DNA of 64,000 nucleotides, taken from positions 805,067 to 869,066 of the forward strand of contig JAKAWW010000001.1 in NCBI GenBank assembly GCA_021816895.1. The letters are read 5' to 3'. Made by a program: the position numbers and the translations under genes. The notes under the pieces are model-generated. The model ran no database searches, had not been told where the DNA came from, and saw only the letters and a program-made list of their open reading frames with translations. The stretch is from Microcaldota archaeon (lineage in GTDB: Archaea; Micrarchaeota; Micrarchaeia; Micrarchaeales; Micrarchaeaceae). Shown here one piece after another: positions 40,713 through 49,065 of this stretch. Each line of letters starts with the position of its first letter. Position 1 is the stretch's first letter.

Positions 40713-41852
40713 ATGCTCAAACTCATAATAGCACAGGCGAACCTTATCTTCAAGGGCGGCGCCGAGAGGGTGGTGCTCAAGATAGCACAGCACTACAAGG
40801 CCAAGATTTACACCGCCGAATATTCAAAAGAGAATACATTTGAAGGATTCAAAGACCTTGACATAGAGATTATAGGGAAAAGCGCATTTGCCAAGCTTCT
40901 CCCATATGGCAGGGCTGCGCAAGGCCTGAATTACGGGCTCTCTTTTTACAACTTCAGGATAAAAGATGATTATGACGTGATAAATGCCCACATCGCCCCG
41001 AGCCATTGGATCAGGAACAAGAACGAGCGCGTGCTCTGGTACTGCCACACACCGTTAAGGGATGTGTATGACTTGTACGACTACAGGCTGTCCCTGAAGA
41101 AAAGCTATCAAAGGCCGATATATGCGATGGGCGCAGGAGCCGTGCGGCTGATAGACAAGGACGTAGTCAAAAGGATAGGCTACATTGTCGCAAACAGCAA
41201 CAATACCAAGTCGAGGATAGAGAAATATTACGGCAGGCGCGACGCCCTGGTGCTTGGCGGCGGCGTTGATTATGAGATGTTTAGCAATGAGGGAGATGAC
41301 AGGTATTTCTTTTATCCGTCGCGCATCTCGCCAAACAAGAGGCAGGATTACGCTATGCGTGCCTTTGAGATATTCAAAAGCAGGGTAAAAGGCTACAAGC
41401 TCATTATAGCTGGGGATGTATCGAAGGACAAGCTCTATTATGATTACTACACTTACATAAAGGATCTTGCCAGCAAGATAGGCGACGTTGAGATAATCGT
41501 CGGAGCTTCAGACAAGAAGCTCAATGAGCTGTACGCAAGGTCTACTGCTGTGCTATTTGCCGCAATGAACGAAGATTACGGGTTGGTGCCGCTAGAGGCG
41601 ATGGCAAGCCGCAAGCCAATCATATCTGTTAATGAAGGAGGGCCCATTGATACAATAGTAAACGGCAAAACAGGATACCTTGTCAACAGCATCGAAGAGA
41701 TGGCAGCAAGAATGGAGCAGGTGTCAGAGGACCAGCAGCTCGCTTCAGAGCTCGGCAGGAACGGCAGGAGAAGGATGATATCAAAATACTCGTGGAAACA
41801 CTTCTTCTCTAGATATGACAAGATACTTGCAAAGGCGAAGTCAGGCTCCTGA
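40713..41852 (+). CDS. GT4-type glycosyltransferase
   Basis: 379 aa GT-B fold enzyme. The N-terminal Rossmann domain has FKGGAERVVLKIAQHY and NAHIAPSHWI; the donor domain has YPSRISPNKRQDYAMRAFEI, then LIIAGDVSKD and the EX7E motif NEDYGLVPLEAMASRKPII. The donor sugar cannot be predicted. It probably builds N-glycans or other surface glycans, consistent with the sequon-rich surface proteins in this window. It converges on the half-TBP gene with a 12-base overlap. Confidence 0.88.
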   Translation: MLKLIIAQANLIFKGGAERVVLKIAQHYKAKIYTAEYSKENTFEGFKDLDIEIIGKSAFAKLLPYGRAAQGLNYGLSFYNFRIKDDYDVINAHIAPSHWIRNKNERVLWYCHTPLRDVYDLYDYRLSLKKSYQRPIYAMGAGAVRLIDKDVVKRIGYIVANSNNTKSRIEKYYGRRDALVLGGGVDYEMFSNEGDDRYFFYPSRISPNKRQDYAMRAFEIFKSRVKGYKLIIAGDVSKDKLYYDYYTYIKDLASKIGDVEIIVGASDKKLNELYARSTAVLFAAMNEDYGLVPLEAMASRKPIISVNEGGPIDTIVNGKTGYLVNSIEEMAARMEQVSEDQQLASELGRNGRRRMISKYSWKHFFSRYDKILAKAKSGS

Positions 41853-42137
41853 AGGGGCTTTCTCCTCGCTAGATGATATAACATATTTAGATATGACCTT
41901 TGCTGCATACTCAAGCACGCGCTTTATGTTTGCCTCTGTGCTGGAGCCGGTGCATATCATCTTGCCGTTCTTGAACAGTATTATTACTGCCTTTGGGTCG
42001 CTTATCCTGAATATGGCGCCGGGAAACTGCTCGGGCTCATAATCGACAGCCTTTACCTCTTTTGAGAGGGCATACAGGTCTATCACGGCGTGAAGATCGC
42101 CGCTCACCACTATGTTTTGCACCTTTATGGATGGCAT
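41841..42137 (-). CDS. Single-repeat TATA-binding protein (half TBP)
   Basis: Only 98 aa. VQNIVVSGDL, DYEPEQFPGAIFRISDPK and VIILFKNGKMICTGSS match one TBP repeat, closest to the C-terminal repeat of archaeal TBP (VQNxVxSGD, YEPEQFPG). The two DNA-intercalating Phe positions are kept, F38 and F55, with the correct 17-residue spacing. A normal TBP has two repeats and about 180 aa. The 120 bases upstream cannot hold the missing half, and the other side is the intact reductase gene. It would need to act as a dimer, or beside a full TBP elsewhere. The upstream frame is open but lacks a good start codon. Confidence 0.85.
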   Translation of the reverse strand: MPSIKVQNIVVSGDLHAVIDLYALSKEVKAVDYEPEQFPGAIFRISDPKAVIILFKNGKMICTGSSTEANIKRVLEYAAKVISKYVISSSEEKAPSGA

Positions 42138-42139
42138 GC

Positions 42140-42199
42140 CTATGTGCGCTTTCGCGCCGCCTTTAGCAACAACATTAGCGTTATCTGCCGTTTTATCAC
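42140..42199 (-). other. Possible upstream ORF in the half-TBP leader
   Basis: A 19-codon ORF in another frame runs from GTG 42199 (or ATG 42175, reading MLLLKAARKRT) to TAG, two bases before the TBP ATG. A GGTTGGTGAT sequence lies at its start. It may couple translation or may be chance. Confidence 0.3.
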
Positions 42200-42260
42200 C
42201 AACCTTTAATAACTTATGAAAGGAAACATTTTTATATATCTATCAAAGAGCGGCTTTGGT

Positions 42261-43352
42261 ATGAAGGTTGTAATAGTAGGTGCAGGCGTCATCGGCCTCG
42301 CCCTTGCAGGAGAGCTTTCACGGATGGGCATACACACAGAGGTCTATGACAAGAAAAAAAGCATAGCTTATGGTGCGGAGAAAGCTTCAGGGGTGCTTTC
42401 AATTGACGGGCTCAATGCTTCAGGCTTGCCATATTCAAAATCAATACTCAACACGCTTGACGGCGCAGTGCTATATGCAGGCAGCCAGAAGCTCGTGGTA
42501 AAGTCGAAAACCCCGAAAGCATATGTGATAGACAGGGCGCGGCTCCTTCAGGATACGCTAGAAAGCGCGGAGAGCGCAGGCGCAGCGGTTACTCTTGGAA
42601 GGGGCGTTAGCAAAGATGAGCTTCTGAAGATTGCAAGCTCCGGTGACATAGTGGTAGGTGCCGATGGTGCCATCTCGTATACGGCAAGCGCATTCGGCTT
42701 CCCAGGCATAGGAGAATTCGCACTGACGTACAAGGCAACCTACAAGCACGCTGAATTGATCCCCAAAGACATGGTAGAGCTTGTATTCTCAAATGCGACG
42801 CCTGGATTTTTCGGGTGGACGGTGCCTTACGGCAATGGCATAGTAGAGATAGGTGTTGGGGCGAGCACAAAAGCGAAGAAAAACAGCAGCAAGGCGTTCC
42901 AAGAGTTCTCAAAAAGCGACGTTGTGCTTGCGCATATCGCGAATGCCGAGAAAATCAGCGGCTATGCAAGCCTGATACCGCTTTCGACACGCAGCATCAC
43001 GGTCAAGGGCAACGTTGCGCTTGTTGGCGACGCTGCAGGCCAGGTGAAGGCCACCACTGGCGGAGGCATAATATTCGGCGTCGCATGCGCAAAGATACTT
43101 GCAAGATCGATAGGCGAGACAATAAGCAAGGGCACATCTCTTGAAGCTTATGAAAAGAGATGGCGCAAGGCATACGGCCACGACCTGAAGCTGCATGCAC
43201 TTGCACATGCATACTACTCTTCTCTGAATACAAAAAATTTCGAAACGCTGTTCAAGCTTTCCAGGCTGTTCGGCTTAGAGGGCTTTCTCGGAAAGTATGG
43301 CGACATGGACAGCCCCAGCAAGATAATAAGGCGCTTTTTCCTACGGAGATGA
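42261..43352 (+). CDS. Geranylgeranyl reductase family FAD-dependent oxidoreductase
   Basis: 363 aa. MKVVIVGAGVIGLALAGEL is the FAD-binding GxGxxG strand. YGAEKASGVLSIDGL, GDIVVGADGA and ALVGDAAGQVKATTGGGII (the GD motif) follow the family order. Enzymes of this group saturate archaeal membrane lipid isoprenoid chains; other members act on other polyprenyls, so the substrate is not certain. The frame extends upstream to 42216, but ATG 42261 begins exactly at the Rossmann strand and fits a leaderless start after TTTTTATATA. It overlaps the nuoN end by 12 bases on the opposite strand. Confidence 0.85.
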   Translation: MKVVIVGAGVIGLALAGELSRMGIHTEVYDKKKSIAYGAEKASGVLSIDGLNASGLPYSKSILNTLDGAVLYAGSQKLVVKSKTPKAYVIDRARLLQDTLESAESAGAAVTLGRGVSKDELLKIASSGDIVVGADGAISYTASAFGFPGIGEFALTYKATYKHAELIPKDMVELVFSNATPGFFGWTVPYGNGIVEIGVGASTKAKKNSSKAFQEFSKSDVVLAHIANAEKISGYASLIPLSTRSITVKGNVALVGDAAGQVKATTGGGIIFGVACAKILARSIGETISKGTSLEAYEKRWRKAYGHDLKLHALAHAYYSSLNTKNFETLFKLSRLFGLEGFLGKYGDMDSPSKIIRRFFLRR

Positions 43353-44738
43353 AGCAAGGCTGAACAGCGAGCTGCTGGCCATGCTGGCAGCATGTATTAC
43401 AGGCTCAGGGTATATGCCAAGAACAACCACAACAGCCAATACTACGACAACAACAGCCGCAATGCCTATGTTGAGCGGTATGCGCCTGCGCTCCTTCTGC
43501 GTGAACATCACGCTTATGAGCTTGCCGTAATAGTATATGGATAGGAAGCTGTTTACGACTCCGAGCACTGCAAGAATTAGCATGTTCGCGCTTATTGCGC
43601 TTGAGAATAGGAGCAGCTTGCCGTCGAACCCCAATAACGGCGGTATTCCGGCCATTGACAGCATTATGATAGTCAATGATACGGCAGCGAACCTGCTCCT
43701 CGAAGCAAGCCCGCTGTAATCATCAATGCTTCTTATGTTTATCGTCTCAAGCCACATTATCAGTGCAAATGCGCCTATGATCATGAATGCGTGGGCTATT
43801 ATCTGCACTATGCTCGCCTCGACGCCGTACTGGGTTGCTACTGCTACTCCTATCATTATGTAGCCAGCCTGCGAAATAGACGAGTAGGCAAATAGCCTGC
43901 GCACCCTCTTCTGGACCATCGCGGCAAAGTTCCCGTAGAACATCGTGAGCACGGAGAGCAGGGCAAGCAGCGGCGAATATATACTGCCAGAGCTTGCAAA
44001 AAATACGAACAGCACTTCGATTAGCGCCACAAAGGACAGCTTTTTGCCTATGCCAGCTATAGTAGCCGTGACATTGGCGCTGGCACCTTCGTAAACATCA
44101 GGCACCCATAGATTGAAAGGAAACATCGCAGTATCGAAAGACATCGCCGCTATGAAGAAAACCAGAGCTAGCAGGAGCATAGCGCTTCCTGCAGCAAGCG
44201 AAGCGGATGCAGGCGCAAGCAGCATGCTGCCATTATAAGGCAGCATGAGGGCAAGCGCAGCCGAAAATAGAGCTATTGAAGCGGCACTGAGCACGAAGAA
44301 TTTTACCGCTGCTTCAGTATGGCTTTTGCCTTCTATGATTATCATGAATGTAACCATTACCGAGAAGAGCTCTAGCCCTATGAATATTTCTATTATGCTT
44401 GTTGCAGACGGCACCACAAGCAACGCTATGAATGCGAACCCTATGAGGATCTGCATGCCTGCAAAATTCTTGCTGGCAAACGAAAGCACCTCTATGAGCA
44501 TCATAAGCACTGAAAACAGCAATACGAAAAGCATGGAGAACGGGTATATGTGCACTATCCCTAGCATGGTGTAATTGGCTCCGCTGCCCAGCAGGTATGC
44601 GGATAGTATTGCCGCAAATGCAAGCAGCACCATGCCGGAAGCCAGCGCGAAGCGCCTGCTTTTTGCCATTGCTGAAGCTATGCCGAATACTGCAAGCAAT
44701 GCAGCAGCAAAGACAAGCGCCAATGATATTATATGCAT
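43341..44738 (-). CDS. nuoN: Complex I antiporter-like subunit NuoN
   Basis: About 465 aa with 14 predicted membrane helices of the proton_antipo_M family: GLELFSVMVTFMIIIEGKSH (conserved Glu before TM5), FNLWVPDVYEGASANVTATI (a lysine/helix loop), YSSISQAGYIMIGVAVA and SMAGIPPLLGFDGKLLLFSS (parts quoted). It is the smallest antiporter-like subunit, next to NuoJ/K in the membrane arm. ATG 44738 (TTG 44747 possible) follows the nuoM stop. Last gene of the nuo operon. Confidence 0.9.
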   Translation of the reverse strand: MHIISLALVFAAALLAVFGIASAMAKSRRFALASGMVLLAFAAILSAYLLGSGANYTMLGIVHIYPFSMLFVLLFSVLMMLIEVLSFASKNFAGMQILIGFAFIALLVVPSATSIIEIFIGLELFSVMVTFMIIIEGKSHTEAAVKFFVLSAASIALFSAALALMLPYNGSMLLAPASASLAAGSAMLLLALVFFIAAMSFDTAMFPFNLWVPDVYEGASANVTATIAGIGKKLSFVALIEVLFVFFASSGSIYSPLLALLSVLTMFYGNFAAMVQKRVRRLFAYSSISQAGYIMIGVAVATQYGVEASIVQIIAHAFMIIGAFALIMWLETINIRSIDDYSGLASRSRFAAVSLTIIMLSMAGIPPLLGFDGKLLLFSSAISANMLILAVLGVVNSFLSIYYYGKLISVMFTQKERRRIPLNIGIAAVVVVVLAVVVVLGIYPEPVIHAASMASSSLFSLASSP

Positions 44739-44748
44739 GATTGCCAAG

Positions 44749-46155
44749 CTAATGCACCATATTTAGCAGCACGAAAGGCAGAATGCCGAATACAAATATG
44801 AAAGCAATGAATATGCCGTAGCCTATCTTCTGGCTCACTCCCAGATATGCAACGTTCCAGTTTCGGTCCCTGCTTGAGAGCACTGATTTGTTGAGCAAAT
44901 AATACATGTAGGCTACCATCAGTATAATGGCGAATAAAGGCACCAGGCCATATATTGAGAAGGACTTGTAAGCGCCTATGAATATCAGCAGATCAGCTAT
45001 AAATCCAGATGTGAGAGGCAGGCCTGAAAGCGCAAGCACGCCCACCACAAGGGAATATGCTGATGCCTTGGCATTTGCTATTACGCCCTTGAGAAGGCGC
45101 ATGTCGCGCTCTCCGAATTCAAACACAATTGCACCGGCAATGAGGAACATGAACGCTATGGTTAAGCCCTGTGCGAGCATGCCGTACAGGGCACCGTATG
45201 TGCCAAAAACATTGAAGGCGCTTATGCCAAGTGCTATTATACCCATCTCTACCATTGCGGCATATGCTATGATGCGTTTTATGTCTGTCTGGGAAAGCAT
45301 GACGATGCTCGCATATATAGAGGACACTATCGCCAGGCCTGCCACATATATCGAATAATGAGAGGCTATGGGAAGCATCTCAAACGTGAGCAGCAGTCCG
45401 AACGCGCCGAATTTTGAGAGTATGCCAGCGAGCGCCATCGAGCCTTGGGTTGATGCTTCTGCATATGCTCCGGGAAGCCACGAATGGAATGGGAACAAAG
45501 GCATGTTGACCATGAATGCAAGTGCCATGAAGAAGAATATGAGCCCTTGAGCAGAAACGGGCATGCTGTTCGAGCCTGATATTATGGCCTGTATGTTGAA
45601 TGTATGCAAAGGCGTCCCAAAATAGATGAGCAGTATGGCAAAAAGCAGCATGGCGCTAGCAAATATCTCATATATAAGGAAGGTCATTGATGCCTTTTTG
45701 CTGCTTGCGGTTCCAAGCGTATTTATCATCACGAAAGCAGTTATCACGCCAATGTCCCAAAAGATGAAGAACTGTATAAGGGTTCCAGAGGTGAATATGC
45801 CTGTGGCGGCAAGCTGGAAAAGGAGCATTAGCGCAGAGGACAGCTTTGCCCTCTCGGCACCAATGTTGCCGCTTATCGAAGCCACGAACAGCACAACAGA
45901 CGCCATAAGCAGCAGCATCAGCGATGCTATGTTCAGGTACAGCGATATGCTGATGCTAGGCGCTATTATATACGCATAGCTTTGCGCGACCAGTATGCTG
46001 CCGTGGATGAAGCCAACGACAAGAAGATATGATACGATTGCAAGCATTATGAAAGTTGATATGGAAACTATTGTCAGAGAGTACCTCTTGCTGAGCGCAA
46101 TCTCAGCTAGAAGCGCTATTAGAGGCAGTATTATCATTATGGCGATTACATTCAT
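44749..46155 (-). CDS. nuoM: Complex I antiporter-like subunit NuoM
   Basis: 468 aa, 14 membrane helices. FFIWDIGVITAFVMINTLG (conserved E/D region reads D), PLFPFHSWLPGAYAEASTQG with the HSWLP-AxxEA signature, AYAAMVEMGIIALG and LSGLPLTSGFIADLLIFIG are the diagnostic blocks. The Glu of the usual WE motif in TM5 is replaced by Asp (FWDIG). The ATG overlaps nuoL by four bases (ATGA). Confidence 0.92.
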   Translation of the reverse strand: MNVIAIMIILPLIALLAEIALSKRYSLTIVSISTFIMLAIVSYLLVVGFIHGSILVAQSYAYIIAPSISISLYLNIASLMLLLMASVVLFVASISGNIGAERAKLSSALMLLFQLAATGIFTSGTLIQFFIFWDIGVITAFVMINTLGTASSKKASMTFLIYEIFASAMLLFAILLIYFGTPLHTFNIQAIISGSNSMPVSAQGLIFFFMALAFMVNMPLFPFHSWLPGAYAEASTQGSMALAGILSKFGAFGLLLTFEMLPIASHYSIYVAGLAIVSSIYASIVMLSQTDIKRIIAYAAMVEMGIIALGISAFNVFGTYGALYGMLAQGLTIAFMFLIAGAIVFEFGERDMRLLKGVIANAKASAYSLVVGVLALSGLPLTSGFIADLLIFIGAYKSFSIYGLVPLFAIILMVAYMYYLLNKSVLSSRDRNWNVAYLGVSQKIGYGIFIAFIFVFGILPFVLLNMVH

Positions 46156-47936
46156 TTGAACAGCACCATTATGAGCAGCAACATTATCCCTAGCACGAAT
46201 GCTATTGCGTATATGTTGGTCTGCCCGTTTTCAACTTTCCTTACAAGATTTCCAAACATCACAAAGCTTCTCCCTCCTGCGCTTGCAAACCCTAGAAGCG
46301 CGTAATCGAATGCCTCAAAAGCCTTTGAGAGAATCAAGAACGCCTTCCCAATGTAATAGTATACAGCATTAGATGCAACGCTGTTGTACGCAGATAAAAA
46401 TACATACCTGTGCTTTTCCTTGAGCTTTGATGCATAAGGATGCAATTTGAATATGTAAAGTGCTATAAATGCGCCCAACACTACTGCCACAGTCTCTGCC
46501 GATGCGCCGACCACTGAAAAGTGCATCTGCGCGCTTGAATATGATCCAAGCATTGATGGTATGTAAATGTATGCAATGCCAGCCGCTATGACTATCCCGG
46601 CAAGCAGATACTGCGGCACCATCATTGACTTTGGAGTAAGCTTGTAGTTCCAGGCCGTGGCATTCTGGTCATAGACGCTACTCTGATGGCGCATTGGCAG
46701 AAGCAGCCACTTGAATATGTATATGCTGCTCAGCATGTCTATTGCAAGCAGCACCGCATACGCATAAATGCTTGTAGCAGATATCTCTACACCTAGCTTG
46801 CCGAAGAACCCGCTAATGGGGAATATGCCAGCTATGGAGAGCACGCCTATGAGCATCACGATAAAGAGGGGCTTGTACGACGATGACCCATACAATGCAT
46901 GTATGCTGCGGCTTTCATCATTTGCGCGCATTATAGTGCCGGCATTCATGAACAACAGCGCCTTGTAGAAGGCCTGCACTACGAAAAGCAGCATTGCCGC
47001 GATGAGCGAGCCGAAGCCGAGAGCCACAAACATGAGCCCCATGTCTTCTATGGTGGAATATGCAAGTATGCGCTTTATGTCAGATTCGGCAAGCGCGTTA
47101 AGAACTCCTATGATTGCAGTTACGATGCCGAATATTACGAGAAGCGTGCCCATGTGCAGTTCCATGTACAACGGCAGCAATGCTGCGATTATGAAAACTC
47201 CCGCCTTGACCATAGTAGAAGAATGCAGGAATGCAGAAACCGGAGTAGGCCCTTCCATTGCGTCTGGAAGCCATTCATGGAACGGAAACTGGGCTGACTT
47301 TGTAAACGCGGCAAACATGACAAGGAGCATTGCAATGTAGAGTGCTGCACTGCTCTGCGCGCGGAGCAACAGCGAAAAGTTGAACGTGCCATAAGACACC
47401 CATATGATTACCATTGCTGCCAGCATCATCATGTCGCCAATGAACACTATGGTTATTGCCTTTCTTGCCGCATTTGGAGGCGCATCGCGCCTGTGCCAGA
47501 AGCCTATGAGCAGGTAGCTGGTTATGCCGAGCATCTCCCAGCCTATCAGCATAGCTATGAAGTTGCCAGACATCGCGAAGAGCATCATCGCCGCTGCGAA
47601 GATGTCCAGCTCGAAGTAGTAGCGCGCCTGCTCGCTTGGCACGCCCATGAATCCTATTGAATATGCAATGATGAGCGGGGTTATTATCGCTATTATGTAT
47701 AGCAGCAGCATGTTCAGGGCGTATGTCTGTGTGGTGATATGGAATGCATAGCCGCCAATAGAGAACCATGTTATGCTCTGCGTGCCTGCAGGCGCAGTTC
47801 CCAGCACTGCTATTAGGATAAGTGAAACTATGCTTGCTGCAAGCGACAGATAGCGCACGGCATCGTAACGGCTCTTTAGGATAGGCGAAAGGAGCGCTGC
47901 TATGGCCAGCGGCACTATTGCAAGCAAGGCAAGCAT
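46152..47936 (-). CDS. nuoL: Complex I antiporter-like subunit NuoL
   Basis: 594 aa. Standard NuoL blocks: GWEMLGITSYLLIGFWHRR (TM5 Glu), TKSAQFPFHEWLPDAMEGPT PVSAFLHSST (quoted as two parts; the HEWLPDAMEGPTPVSAFLH box is diagnostic), AYSTIEDMGLMFVA and AGIFPISGFFGKLGVE. The C-terminal part has the extra helices and the lateral helix region of NuoL (ends YAIAFVLGIMLLLIMVLFK). It abuts nuoK directly. Confidence 0.93.
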   Translation of the reverse strand: MLALLAIVPLAIAALLSPILKSRYDAVRYLSLAASIVSLILIAVLGTAPAGTQSITWFSIGGYAFHITTQTYALNMLLLYIIAIITPLIIAYSIGFMGVPSEQARYYFELDIFAAAMMLFAMSGNFIAMLIGWEMLGITSYLLIGFWHRRDAPPNAARKAITIVFIGDMMMLAAMVIIWVSYGTFNFSLLLRAQSSAALYIAMLLVMFAAFTKSAQFPFHEWLPDAMEGPTPVSAFLHSSTMVKAGVFIIAALLPLYMELHMGTLLVIFGIVTAIIGVLNALAESDIKRILAYSTIEDMGLMFVALGFGSLIAAMLLFVVQAFYKALLFMNAGTIMRANDESRSIHALYGSSSYKPLFIVMLIGVLSIAGIFPISGFFGKLGVEISATSIYAYAVLLAIDMLSSIYIFKWLLLPMRHQSSVYDQNATAWNYKLTPKSMMVPQYLLAGIVIAAGIAYIYIPSMLGSYSSAQMHFSVVGASAETVAVVLGAFIALYIFKLHPYASKLKEKHRYVFLSAYNSVASNAVYYYIGKAFLILSKAFEAFDYALLGFASAGGRSFVMFGNLVRKVENGQTNIYAIAFVLGIMLLLIMVLFK

Positions 47937-48233
47937 TCAATCCCTCAATTTAGAGAGCCTGCCCACATCGAGGCTAAGCTCTGCCCTTTCAAGGTACCTG
48001 TACAGCACTACGGCGACCATGACTTCTATAGCAGCAATTGACCATATCGCTAAAAGCAGCAGAAGCACGTTTCCCGAATAGTAGTAGAACGAGGAAAGCG
48101 CAAGCAGCGAGCTGCCGAGCAGCATAAGCTCTACAGACACGACCATTATTATGAAGTGCCTGCTTGTCGCAATGCCTGCTAGGCCTATAGAGATTATTGC
48201 AAAGCCCAGCATCAATACATATGCAAGCATCAT
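47937..48233 (-). CDS. nuoK: Complex I subunit NuoK
   Basis: 98 aa, three membrane helices. GLAGIATSRHFIIMVVSVEL carries the conserved TM2 Glu, and LLLLAIWSIAAIEVMVAVVLYRYLE the TM3 Glu (parts quoted). The E-channel Glu pair is intact, so proton pumping is plausible. It overlaps nuoJ by four bases. Confidence 0.92.
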   Translation of the reverse strand: MMLAYVLMLGFAIISIGLAGIATSRHFIIMVVSVELMLLGSSLLALSSFYYYSGNVLLLLLAIWSIAAIEVMVAVVLYRYLERAELSLDVGRLSKLRD

Positions 48234-48694
48234 TCAGCACCCAGTTTTTTCAGCAGCTCTATCGCGCCAAGGCCCACTCCGAAAAGCACTATCGCAAGCA
48301 TATAAAGCACGCTTATGCTAGAACCCACGTAATTGGCTATCATTTGGCGCGTAAGCACGTTCGATCCTGCAGTGTTGATGCCAATTGAAGCGTATGCGAG
48401 CAGCAGGAATGATGCTATTGCAAGCACTGCAAGCGGCAAATAGTACGTATGCTTGAATTTAGAAAGCCCCGCAGAGGCGACCCCTATGAAGAAATATGTA
48501 AGCACCCCGCCGACAATCACAAAAAGCTGCAAAAGGGCAAGCAGGGGCTGCTGCAACGCCGCAAACAGGAGCGAGCCAACAAGGAATGCTATTGCAAGCA
48601 TTATTATGGAGTGCATCACGTTCTTGAATAAGAATATCAGCGCAGCTGCAAGAAGCTCTATGAAAGCAAGCACTGCAAATATTGCAAAAAGCAA
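48230..48694 (-). CDS. nuoJ: Complex I subunit NuoJ
   Basis: 154 aa with five hydrophobic segments. FKNVMHSIIMLAIAFLVGS and the conserved VGGVLTYFFIGVA stretch correspond to the NuoJ TM2-TM3 region with its pi-bulge. The likely start is TTG at 48694, five bases after the nuoI stop, with GTGATT before it. Confidence 0.85.
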   Translation of the reverse strand: MLFAIFAVLAFIELLAAALIFLFKNVMHSIIMLAIAFLVGSLLFAALQQPLLALLQLFVIVGGVLTYFFIGVASAGLSKFKHTYYLPLAVLAIASFLLLAYASIGINTAGSNVLTRQMIANYVGSSISVLYMLAIVLFGVGLGAIELLKKLGAE

Positions 48695-48698
48695 ATAA

Positions 48699-49061
48699 TC
48701 ACTTCAGTTCTTCAGGCCTCTTCACAAATTCCCTTCTGTCATACTTCTCGAAGTCGTAATCCTTTGTGAGCACCAGGCATTTCGTTGGGCATACCTCTTC
48801 ACAGAGGGCGCAGAAGAGGCACCTCTCTAGGTTTATCTGGGGCATCTGCTTCGTGCCCCTGCTTGTTTCCGTATCAACCATCGTTATGGTCTGGTTAGGG
48901 CATATCCTGGCGCAGGCTCCGCAGCTTATGCACGTTTCTATGTCAAGCTTTTCTATGCCGCGATAGTTGTCGGTGAGGCTCTCCTTGTGCTCCGGGTATT
49001 CCATCGTGGCTGGCGCCTTGGCCGCTTCCGCAATTGCTTTTGCTATTGGGGTAAGTATCAT
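48699..49061 (-). CDS. nuoI: Complex I iron-sulfur subunit NuoI
   Basis: 120 aa from ATG 49061 (the frame reaches 49085, overlapping nuoH by 20 bases). It has two 4Fe-4S motifs, CISCGACARICP and CLFCALCEEVCP, separated by TITMVDTETSRGTKQMPQINLER (in parts). These are clusters N6a and N6b. It is the only hydrophilic Q-module subunit encoded here. Confidence 0.93.
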   Translation of the reverse strand: MILTPIAKAIAEAAKAPATMEYPEHKESLTDNYRGIEKLDIETCISCGACARICPNQTITMVDTETSRGTKQMPQINLERCLFCALCEEVCPTKCLVLTKDYDFEKYDRREFVKRPEELK

Positions 49062-49065
49062 TATA

